A stretch of 64,000 bases of DNA from Verrucomicrobiota bacterium (GTDB lineage Bacteria > Verrucomicrobiota > Verrucomicrobiia > Opitutales > Opitutaceae), in contig JAEYUW010000020.1 of NCBI GenBank assembly GCA_023432225.1, forward strand, positions 62,001 to 126,000, given 5' to 3'. The translations under genes and the position numbers were made by a program. The notes beneath the pieces were generated by a model, which saw only the letters and a program-made list of their open reading frames with translations, did no database searches and was not told the DNA's origin. Positions 57,718 to 64,000 of the stretch are shown here, piece after piece. The first letter of the stretch is position 1, and the number at the start of each line of letters is the position of its first letter.

Positions 57718-59396
57718 TCGACGTGCTGCTCGGGCGGGAGATCGAGGAGCTTCAGGTCCGGGTTCTTCTCGACGAAGTAGCGCATCGTCCAGTCGTTCGG
57801 GAAGAGGACGACGGGGTTTTCGAACTTGTCTGCGCCGAAGCTGACACCGGAGGCGACCACGACGCGCGAGCTGTCGAAACCTTTCGCGCCTTTCATCGAA
57901 TCGGGGACGACGACCCACTTGAGGAGCGTCCACGGCGTTGGGGCGAGGCGCGACTCGGCGTTGTATTCGCTCTGGAGGCGCCATTGCACGACTTCGAATT
58001 GCAGCGGACCGACGGCGGCGAGGAGAGTGGCGCCGGCCGGGGCGTTTTTCGCGGTGAAAGATTGGACGACGCCTTCCTGCAAGAGCTGCTCGAGGCCGGC
58101 GCGGTATTTCTTCGCATCGCCGGCGGTGGGGTTCGAGATATAGCTGAAAACTTCGGGCGGAAAGCGCGGGATCTCGTTGAAGAGGATCGTGCGGTCCTCG
58201 GTGAGCGTGTCGCCGATGCCGAAGGCGTCGTGGCCGACGATGCCGATGACGTCGCCCGGCCACGCCTCGTCGACGGTCTCGCGTTCCTGGCCGAAGAGTT
58301 TGTGCGAGGACGAGAGACGGACCTGTTTGCCGGTGCGCTGGTGCGTGACGACCATGTCGCGCTCGAACTTGCCGGAGCACACGCGCAGGAACGCGATGCG
58401 GTCGCGGTGCTTCGGGTCCATGTTCGCCTGAATCTTGAAGATGAAGCCGGAGAACTTCGGGTAATCGACCGGGATGACGCGGGAGTTGGTCTCGTTGGCG
58501 GGCTCGGAGGCGGCTTTGGCGATCTCTTCGAGGCCGACGCCGCTAACCGTCATCGCGCGGCGCGGTGCGGGCGGGACGGAGTCTTTGAGAAATCCGTTCA
58601 GGAGGAGCTCGATGCCGAAGTTGTTCACCGCGCTGCCGAAGTAGACGGGCGTCTGCTGGCCGTGCTGAATGGCGTCGAGGTCGAACGGATGGCCGGCGCC
58701 GTCGAGCATCTCGAGCTGCTCAGTGACGGCGGCGTAGGTGTCGTCGTCGAGCTTGGCGCGGACGGCGGGATCGTTGAGCGAGGTGACGTTGACGGGAGCC
58801 TGGAACGCGCCGCCGGGCACGCGCTCGAAGAGGTGAACCTGGCGCGTGCGGCGGTCGAACACGCCCTTGAACGACGGGCCGTTGCCGAGCGGCCAGATGA
58901 CGGGCGACGATTGCAGACCGAGGACGCTCTCAAGTTCGTCGAGCAGCTCGAGCGGGTTGCGCGTCGGCCGGTCGCACTTGTTCATGAACGTGAAGATCGG
59001 CACGCCACGGCGGCGGCAGACTTCGAAGAGTTTGCGCGTCTGCGTTTCCACGCCCTTCGCGGCGTCGATTACCATCAGCGCGGCGTCGACGGCAGTGAGC
59101 ACGCGGTAGGTGTCTTCGGAAAAGTCCTTGTGTCCGGGCGTGTCGAGGAGGTTGACCGCGCAGCCGGCGAAATCGAATTGGAGAACGGTCGAGCTGATCG
59201 AGATGCCGCGCTGTTTCTCGAGCTCCATCCAGTCGGAGGCGGTGGCGCGCTGGTTCTTGCGATCCTTCACGGCGCCGGCGAGGTGGATGGCGTTGCCGTA
59301 GAGGAGGAATTTCTCGGTCAGCGTCGTCTTGCCCGCGTCGGGGTGCGAGATGATCGCGAAGGTGCGGCGGCGGGCGATTTCTTGAGCGGGGCTCAC
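57714..59396 (-). CDS. prfC: Peptide chain release factor 3
   Basis: 560 residues. GTPase motifs: G1 ISHPDAGKTTLTE, G2 EKQRGISISSTVLQF, G3 LLDTPGHKDFSEDTY, G4 FMNKCDRPTR. Domain II-III regions follow (DRIAFLRVCSGKFERDMVV, EVVQWRLQSEYNAESRL). RF3 recycles RF1/RF2 from the ribosome after termination. The 28-30 residue C-terminal end is slightly longer than E. coli RF3 (529). Distinguished from EF-G by length and the ERKxQ-less switch region typical of RF3. Confidence 0.96.
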   Translation of the reverse strand: MSPAQEIARRRTFAIISHPDAGKTTLTEKFLLYGNAIHLAGAVKDRKNQRATASDWMELEKQRGISISSTVLQFDFAGCAVNLLDTPGHKDFSEDTYRVLTAVDAALMVIDAAKGVETQTRKLFEVCRRRGVPIFTFMNKCDRPTRNPLELLDELESVLGLQSSPVIWPLGNGPSFKGVFDRRTRQVHLFERVPGGAFQAPVNVTSLNDPAVRAKLDDDTYAAVTEQLEMLDGAGHPFDLDAIQHGQQTPVYFGSAVNNFGIELLLNGFLKDSVPPAPRRAMTVSGVGLEEIAKAASEPANETNSRVIPVDYPKFSGFIFKIQANMDPKHRDRIAFLRVCSGKFERDMVVTHQRTGKQVRLSSSHKLFGQERETVDEAWPGDVIGIVGHDAFGIGDTLTEDRTILFNEIPRFPPEVFSYISNPTAGDAKKYRAGLEQLLQEGVVQSFTAKNAPAGATLLAAVGPLQFEVVQWRLQSEYNAESRLAPTPWTLLKWVVVPDSMKGAKGFDSSRVVVASGVSFGADKFENPVVLFPNDWTMRYFVEKNPDLKLLDLPPEQHVE

Positions 59397-59615
59397 GAGT
59401 CAGAGGGAGAGTGAAAGTGAAAGGGACCGAGCGGAGAGTGGAGTTGGTCAGGAAACGGTGCGGCGGCGGGCGAGGGAAGTCTTTTTTGGGTTGGGGAGAC
59501 CTGAAAAAACCTGAGCGTGTTTCGCGGGGCGAGACCGATGGGGCGACGCGATCGGGCTTGGTAGTCTTGGGGCCGTCAGGCCAATGCGGTGGCGGGCACG
59601 AGTAGCGCGGGGTGA
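59397..59615. other. Non-coding stretch upstream of prfC
   Basis: No gene is supported here; short open frames have no recognisable content. It should hold the prfC promoter, and GAGTAGCGCGGGGTGAGTAG near 59600 marks the edge of the next repeat. Confidence 0.4.
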
Positions 59616-59690
59616 GTAGCGGAATTCGTGAGAATTTCGCCCGTCTGCTGCGAGGCGGCGCGGTAGCGAAAGCCTCACGGCTTCCGCTAC
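59616..59690 (+). repeat. REPIN-like element, GTAGCGGAA family (copy 1)
   Basis: GTAGCGGAATTCGTGAGAAT on the left, right end CCTCACGGCTTCCGCTAC. The element at 62118-62179 is its reverse complement with only one mismatch in the arms and a different spacer. Confidence 0.85.
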
Positions 59691-59738
59691 CGTGCGATCA
59701 CGCTCAACTGTCGGGTGTTTTGTGCCGATTAGGACGGC

Positions 59739-59903
59739 ATGGATCCCATCAAACAAAAGCTGTGGTCCGACCTGCGCGAGGTGCTCGCGGATTGGGCGCG
59801 CGCCTGGCATTTGGCGCCCGCACACGGTCCCGAGGCATTTTGTGCTTCTGCGGACGACCGATCCGGCAATGATGCCGGGTTGTGCTACTTTCACTTAAAC
59901 TAA
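59739..59903 (+). CDS. Short ORF overlapping the methyltransferase start
   Basis: 54 residues (MDPIKQKLWSDLREVLADWA then a Cys-containing tail). AGGA lies 5 bases upstream of ATG 59739. It ends 22 bases inside the following gene, an arrangement suited to translational coupling. No homology recognised, and it might be a leader peptide. Presence as protein is uncertain. Confidence 0.4.
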   Translation: MDPIKQKLWSDLREVLADWARAWHLAPAHGPEAFCASADDRSGNDAGLCYFHLN

Positions 59904-61135
59904 AACCGAACGCCAAGGGGCGCGTGCTCGAGGGACACCCGTGGGTGTTCGCGAATGAAGTCGAGGCGTTGCTGCCGGCGGAACACGACGGCGAAGTCGT
60001 CGAGTGTCGCGATCGCACGGGGCGTCTGCTCGGCACCGGCATCTACAACTCGAAGTCGCAGATCGTCTGGCGTCGGCTGGGCCGCGAGCGCGTGGCGCTC
60101 GATGAGGCGTATCTGCGCGGTGCGCTGACGGCGGCGATCGCGCGGCGCGACAATGTAGGGCGGGGTCTCCAGACCCCGCCGGTTCAGGTTCCGGCGGCTG
60201 GCAACGCGGGCGCGGCGGGGTCGGGAGACCCCGCCCTACACGGCGTGAGCGGACTTTATCGCCGCCTCGTCTGGTCCGAGTCGGACGGTCTGCCCGGTGT
60301 CGTCGCCGATCAGTTTGGCGATGCGATCGTGCTGCAGATCCAGACGCTCGCGATGGACAAGCGCGCGGCCCAGATCGGCGACTTGCTCGCGGAGCTGACC
60401 GGCGCGAAGGAAATTATTTTCCGCAACGACTCGAACCTGCGGCGACTCGAGGGTCTCGCGATGGAAACGCACACGCGCAGCGGGACGCCGTGGGAGCCGC
60501 GCTGGGTGACGATCGACGGCTTCGACTACTGGCTCGACCTGCAGAACGGGCAGAAAACGGGTTTCTACTTGGATCAGCGGCTGCAGCATCGGGCCGTTGC
60601 GAAATACTGCGCCGGCAAGCGCGTGCTCGACGCGTTCTGCAACCAAGGCTCGTTCGCGCTGCATGCGGCGCGCGCCGGTGCGGCGCGCGTGCTCGGGCTC
60701 GACAGCGCGTTCGATGCGATCGGTCAGGCGAAGAAAAACGCGGAGCGCAACGGCGTGACGGCGGAGTTCGTCGGCGCAAATGTGTTCGACTGGTTCACGG
60801 CGCAGCGCGATGCGGCGCCGGCGTGGGATGTGATCGTGCTCGATCCGCCGCCGTTCGCGAAGTCGAAGAGCGCGCTCGAAAACGCGCTGCGCGGCTACAA
60901 GGAACTCAATCTGCGTGCGATGAAGGCGCTGACGCCCGGCGGTGTGCTGGCGACTTACACGTGCTCGCATCACATGCATGACACGGAGCTACGGCAGGTG
61001 CTGGCGCAGGCGGCGAACGACGCCAAGCGCCGCGTGCACGTGCTCGAGTGGTGTCATCAGCCGCCGGATCATCCGGTGCTGGCGACGATGCCGGAGAGCG
61101 AGTATCTGCGCGGGTATATTTTGCGGGTTGAGTAG
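59882..61135 (+). CDS. 23S rRNA m5C methyltransferase, RlmI-like, with captured repeat
   Basis: 417 residues from GTG 59882. PUA domain (1-75, KGRVLEGHPWVFANEVEALL), then the RlmI-type EEHUB-like region and a Rossmann methyltransferase: LDLQNGQKTGFYLDQRLQHR, SAM loop VLDAFCNQGSFALHAARAGA, motif IV IVLDPPPFAKSKSALENAL, and TYTCSHHMHDTEL. This is the RlmI/PF10672-type class, methylating 23S rRNA; the exact base is inferred. Residues about 92-120 are encoded by an in-frame palindromic element. The TAG stop lies in another palindrome. Confidence 0.9.
   Translation: MLLSLKLKPNAKGRVLEGHPWVFANEVEALLPAEHDGEVVECRDRTGRLLGTGIYNSKSQIVWRRLGRERVALDEAYLRGALTAAIARRDNVGRGLQTPPVQVPAAGNAGAAGSGDPALHGVSGLYRRLVWSESDGLPGVVADQFGDAIVLQIQTLAMDKRAAQIGDLLAELTGAKEIIFRNDSNLRRLEGLAMETHTRSGTPWEPRWVTIDGFDYWLDLQNGQKTGFYLDQRLQHRAVAKYCAGKRVLDAFCNQGSFALHAARAGAARVLGLDSAFDAIGQAKKNAERNGVTAEFVGANVFDWFTAQRDAAPAWDVIVLDPPPFAKSKSALENALRGYKELNLRAMKALTPGGVLATYTCSHHMHDTELRQVLAQAANDAKRRVHVLEWCHQPPDHPVLATMPESEYLRGYILRVE
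60154..60240. repeat. REPIN-like element inside a coding region
   Basis: 87 bp, TGTAGGGCGGGGTCTCC to GGAGACCCCGCCCTACA, two hairpins with CCCCGCC/GGCGGGG arms. Length is 29 codons, so the methyltransferase frame is kept. Confidence 0.9.
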
Positions 61136-61186
61136 CGCGGGCGTCTCGCCTGCTTCGCTCCACTGCAGGCGGGACGCCTGCGCTAC
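61132..61186. repeat. Palindrome containing methyltransferase stop codon
   Basis: GTAGCGCGGGCGTCTCGCC to GGCGGGACGCCTGCGCTAC. The TAG at 61133-61135 is the stop of the preceding gene. Confidence 0.8.
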
Positions 61187-61266
61187 TTCGGCGTTTCCCC
61201 GAAGAACCGCGCTGTGCCGCAGCGGGCGCTTGCGCGCGGGCGCGGGGTGGATTGAGTTCGCCGTCT

Positions 61267-62067
61267 ATGCCTTGGGCTCAAGTTCACTGGCGAAGCGAAG
61301 TGCTCGACAAACACACGGAGGCGCAGGTGCTGCTGCCGAGTGTCGGTCGTGGGCCGTTCCCGGTTTTTTATCTGCTGCACGGCTTGTCGGACGACTCGAC
61401 GGTGTGGCTGCGTCGCTCGCGCATCGAGTGGTATGTGCGCGACCTGCCGCTGATCGTGGTGATGCCGGATGGCTACCGCGGTTTCTACACCGACAACGAA
61501 CAAGGTCCGGCTTACGCGCGGCACCTCGGCGTCGAGCTCGTCGACTTCATTGACCGAAATTTCCAGACGCGGCCCGAACGCGCGGCGCGCGCGATCGGCG
61601 GGCTGTCGATGGGCGGCTACGGCGCGTTGCGACTCGGGCTCGGTTTTGCGGACCGCTTTTGTTCAGTGAACAGCCACTCGGGCGCGCTGGCGCGGGCGAA
61701 TGCGGATTTCAGCCACGAGGCGGAGGCGGCGGGAAAGCATCCGACCAAGAGCAAGGAGCTCATGGCGGAGTTGCGGCGGATTTTTGGCGCGCGGCCGAAC
61801 GACACCGAGCATGACGTCCTGCGGTTGGCGGAGCGGGCGCAGCGCGCGGGCAATCTGCCGCACCTGCTGCTGGATTGTGGCACGGAGGATTACCTGCTCG
61901 TCGACAATCGTGATTTTCACCGGCAGCTTACGGCGGCGAAGATCCCGCACGAGTATCGCGAACACAAAGGCGCGCATGATTGGGATTATTGGGATCGTCA
62001 CGTGCAGGACGCGCTGAAGTGGCACTGCAAGCACCTCGGGATCGAGGCGGCGCCGGTGGGGCGATAA
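61267..62067 (+). CDS. Esterase of the esterase-D/S-formylglutathione-hydrolase fold
   Basis: 266 residues from ATG 61267; the frame runs back to TTG 61252. No signal peptide, so cytoplasmic. Alpha/beta-hydrolase: oxyanion LLHGLSDDSTVWLRR, nucleophile Ser in IGGLSMGGYGALRLG, Asp in LLDCGTEDYLLVDN, and catalytic His in EHKGAHDWDYWDRHV. The same fold serves S-formylglutathione hydrolase, feruloyl esterase and mycolyltransferase relatives; the substrate cannot be assigned. Confidence 0.88.
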   Translation: MPWAQVHWRSEVLDKHTEAQVLLPSVGRGPFPVFYLLHGLSDDSTVWLRRSRIEWYVRDLPLIVVMPDGYRGFYTDNEQGPAYARHLGVELVDFIDRNFQTRPERAARAIGGLSMGGYGALRLGLGFADRFCSVNSHSGALARANADFSHEAEAAGKHPTKSKELMAELRRIFGARPNDTEHDVLRLAERAQRAGNLPHLLLDCGTEDYLLVDNRDFHRQLTAAKIPHEYREHKGAHDWDYWDRHVQDALKWHCKHLGIEAAPVGR

Positions 62068-62086
62068 GCGCGGGCGAGCGGGAGAG

Positions 62087-62110
62087 TTGCGCGCGAGCGC
62101 GCAACCTACA
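62087..62110. repeat. Short palindrome, GTTGCGCG family
   Basis: GTTGCGCGC-GA-GCGCGCAAC followed by CTAC, in the 62068-62233 intergenic region. Confidence 0.65.
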
Positions 62111-62117
62111 TTGCGGC

Positions 62118-62179
62118 GTAGCGGAAGCCGTGAGGCTTTCGTGAACGACGTGCCGCGAAATTCTGACGAATTCCGCTAC
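62118..62179 (-). repeat. REPIN-like element, GTAGCGGAA family (copy 2, inverted)
   Basis: GTAGCGGAAGCCGTGAGG on the left, right end GACGAATTCCGCTAC. Reverse complement of the copy at 59616-59690, with a 14-base spacer in place of about 27. Confidence 0.85.
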
Positions 62180-62212
62180 CGGCGGAGGGCGAGACTTGCG
62201 GACGCACATTCG

Positions 62213-62236
62213 TCAGCCACCTGACGGTGGCTGCTA
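62213..62236. repeat. Hairpin at 3' end of PEP-CTERM gene
   Basis: CAGCCACC-TGAC-GGTGGCTG followed by CTAC, overlapping the end of the convergent gene. Possibly a half palindrome acting as terminator. Confidence 0.5.
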
Positions 62237-63379
62237 CTTGGTAACGGCGTTACTCGAACGTGAGCGGCGGCGTTGCCAGATGAAACCGGCAGCGCAGAGC
62301 GCGCTCGCGATGATCGCGTAGGTGCTCGGCTCGGGGACGGGCGAGAAGCTGACGGGCGCGGTGTAGCCGTCGGCGTAGTGGATCTCGGCGCTGGTTTGCA
62401 CGAGGCTGTTGCCGACGAATTGGCCGTTGAGGTAACGGTTGTTGCTCTGCACGTCGACGAGCGGCGCGAGGATGCTGCCGTAGAAATTGGTGCCGAGGTT
62501 CAGGATGTCCGCGGTGCCGCTGTTGGAGTCGGGAATGATGTTCCAGAGCAACTGGTCGTTGTTGGTGCCGCTGGAGAAATTGTTCACGCCGTCGAAGAGC
62601 ACTTTGCTGCCGTCGGCGGAGGTGGCGTTGAGGACGTTGACGACGAAATACTGGTCGGCGGCGAGGTTCGCCTGGATGTTGCTGATGCGCTCCGTGTTTT
62701 GATCGAAGAAGCCGTCGCCGTTGATGTCGTAGATGCCGTTGACGATCTTGCTGGCGTCGAGATTGAAGACGACGATGCCGCTGCCGTTGCTCGTGAAGGT
62801 GAGGGTCTGGCCTGCGATCGCGGCACTGCCGTTCGCGGCGGCGTTGGCGAGCGTGCTCGACGCGCTGACGAGTGCGCTCTGCGCGGTCGCCCAGTTCCAG
62901 CCCGCGGGCGCGGCGACGGTGCGCGGGTCGACGTAGGCCTGTGCGTCCTGGGTGTTGTAGCTGAGCGTGTAGGTGCCGTTGGTGAGGCTGCGCTGATTTT
63001 GATTATTCTGCGGATCGTAGGTCCACGTGAGTGAATTCGAGAGGTTCGGCGTGGAGACGAAGCCGCGATTGATCTGGGCGTTGCCGGCGAGCGTGATCTG
63101 GCCGTTGACGTAGACCGACGGATCAGAGCCGATGGACGGCGAATCCTGCATCGCGATGATCGCGCCGTTGCTGACCGTGAGATTGCCACCCACCGCGATG
63201 CCGCCGTCGGTGTGCGTGCCGTTCAGGGTGAGATTGCCGAAGGTGACGACGTTGTAGTTGCGCGTGTAGTAATCGTAAGCCGCCAACGCCTGCTCCGTGA
63301 CCGCCTGCCCACGCGCCAGCGCCGCGAGGCCCAAGAGACTCGCGAAGGCGATTAGGAATTGGCGCAGTCGGTGCGGCAT
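62234..63379 (-). CDS. Choice-of-anchor A family PEP-CTERM protein
   Basis: 381 residues from ATG 63379. Signal peptide (FLIAFASLLGLAALARGQA), then a choice-of-anchor A beta domain (NYNVVTFGNLTLNGTHTDGG, IAVGGNLTVSNG, ILNLGTNFYGSILAPLVDV). C-terminal PEP-CTERM sorting signal: VPEPS, a membrane helix (TYAIIASALCAAGFIW) and QRRRSR. Exosortase cleaves at PEP and attaches the protein to the surface or releases it with exopolysaccharide. Exosortase genes are not in the window. Confidence 0.93.
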   Translation of the reverse strand: MPHRLRQFLIAFASLLGLAALARGQAVTEQALAAYDYYTRNYNVVTFGNLTLNGTHTDGGIAVGGNLTVSNGAIIAMQDSPSIGSDPSVYVNGQITLAGNAQINRGFVSTPNLSNSLTWTYDPQNNQNQRSLTNGTYTLSYNTQDAQAYVDPRTVAAPAGWNWATAQSALVSASSTLANAAANGSAAIAGQTLTFTSNGSGIVVFNLDASKIVNGIYDINGDGFFDQNTERISNIQANLAADQYFVVNVLNATSADGSKVLFDGVNNFSSGTNNDQLLWNIIPDSNSGTADILNLGTNFYGSILAPLVDVQSNNRYLNGQFVGNSLVQTSAEIHYADGYTAPVSFSPVPEPSTYAIIASALCAAGFIWQRRRSRSSNAVTK

Positions 63380-63463
63380 GTCTGGCCCCAGAAGATTATA
63401 GGGTGAAACCCCTGTCAACGCTGGTGGTGAGGATTCTGTGTCCAGAAATCCCGGTTTGTAGGT

Positions 63464-64000
63464 TCACTCCCTTCGCTTATCGGCCGGCGATGTAAGTAGT
63501 TTAAGGGAAACGCGTTCTTCTGGGAGTAAATCTTGGGAATTGGTAGCGAGGATCGCCACGGCGGCGTGGTCCTCCATGACCAGGGCGGCGACCAAAGTCG
63601 TCTCGTGAAGCCCTTGGGCTCGCGGAGCCGTGGAGCTCCAAAGTGCGCGCGCTGCTTGGGGCGTGCGCTGCCAGAGGGCCAGAACCCGCGCGAGGTCGAT
63701 CAGTGCCGGGCGTTCCGGGGCGGCGGCAAGCGCTGCGGTCCGGCGATCCATCGCTTCGTCCACGCGATGCAGGGCCGCCGCGGCGCGCACCCAGCCGAAA
63801 ACGAGGGCCGGGCGATCGGGTTCTACGGCAAGCCAGGCCGAGTAGTGGGCGAGTAACTTCGCGGTATCACCGCGCGAAAAATACAGGTCCCGCAATTCGC
63901 GATTGGCCCAGGGAGATTGCGGGCGAAGCCGGAGCATGGTTTTCGCCGCGATCTCGGCGGCGCTGTCGTCCTGCCAAAGACGGGCGAGGCGAGCGAGCGA
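63464..64000 (-). CDS. TPR-like protein, C-terminal part (cut by window edge)
   Basis: The frame is open to base 64000 without a start, so this is the last 178 residues of a longer protein. Helical repeat content (SPWANRELRDLYFSRGDTAK, ALHRVDEAMDRRTAAL, LIDLARVLALWQRTPQAARA) is TPR-like. No membrane segment. Function unknown. Its stop is 84 bases before the PEP-CTERM gene on the same strand. Confidence 0.7.
   Translation of the reverse strand, partial: SLARLARLWQDDSAAEIAAKTMLRLRPQSPWANRELRDLYFSRGDTAKLLAHYSAWLAVEPDRPALVFGWVRAAAALHRVDEAMDRRTAALAAAPERPALIDLARVLALWQRTPQAARALWSSTAPRAQGLHETTLVAALVMEDHAAVAILATNSQDLLPEERVSLKLLTSPADKRRE

Noticed and set aside
57580..57780. 66-codon plus-strand frame
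   Set aside because: It consists of two palindromes and the end of prfC antisense; no coding features.
14060..62240. Extragenic palindromes as simple Rho-independent terminators
   Set aside because: Most lack a U-run, occur also between co-directional genes and upstream of starts, and one lies inside a gene; a mobile-repeat origin explains them better.

Overview
This window is GC-rich chromosomal DNA from a Gram-negative bacterium, most likely Verrucomicrobiota of the Opitutaceae type. The evidence is an LptD-like outer-membrane protein, a PEP-CTERM/choice-of-anchor A protein, flagellin, oxygen-dependent heme genes, a bacterial family-B DNA polymerase, and very many extragenic palindromes. 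The lineage is inferred from gene content and not proven. Nearly the whole window is coding. No tRNA, rRNA, CRISPR array, prophage or complete IS element was seen.

Layout: (1) 1-2.3 kb: trpD tail, glmM and a TPR protein. (2) 2.4-5.0 kb, minus strand: a tandem-domain ABC permease and an EamA transporter. (3) 5.0-11.8 kb: a tightly coupled manganese-type uptake cassette (periplasmic binding protein, outer-membrane protein, ATPase, a permease fused to a complete MntR/DtxR-like regulator, a second permease, NRAMP, UspA). A DtxR-like operator lies upstream of it. (4) 11.8-19.1 kb: purine permease, amidohydrolase, amidase, a NitT/TauT/ThiXYZ-type ABC system and an FKBP lipoprotein. (5) 19.4-28.6 kb: argA, proS, clpS with a DUF2017-like partner, a 6S RNA gene with its own promoter, a small membrane protein, polB and a polytopic membrane protein. 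(6) 28.7-34.0 kb, minus strand: trxA, a small protein, scpA, an rsmB-like methyltransferase and lptD. (7) 34.1-42.5 kb: glgB, a two-component system, a DUF2231 protein with a tiny CxxC peptide, and the hemF-hemE-hemY operon. (8) 42.8-54.7 kb: a His-rich transporter, amidohydrolase, HD hydrolase, TPR histidine kinase, ROK kinase, YecH-like protein, a giant secreted PDZ protein with a DUF2225 partner, and YdeI and TfoX-like proteins. (9) 55-64 kb: an esterase, a flagellin with a lectin-like insertion, prfC, an rRNA methyltransferase, another esterase, a PEP-CTERM protein and the end of a TPR protein.

Three things stand out. First, the Mn cassette carries its own metalloregulator as a domain of a membrane permease. 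Second, an unannotated-looking 6S RNA can be recognised by structure and promoter. Third, REPIN-like palindromes occupy most intergenic gaps. Some pairs are exact reverse complements, one has been captured in frame inside an rRNA methyltransferase, and several supply the TAG stop codon of the upstream gene.
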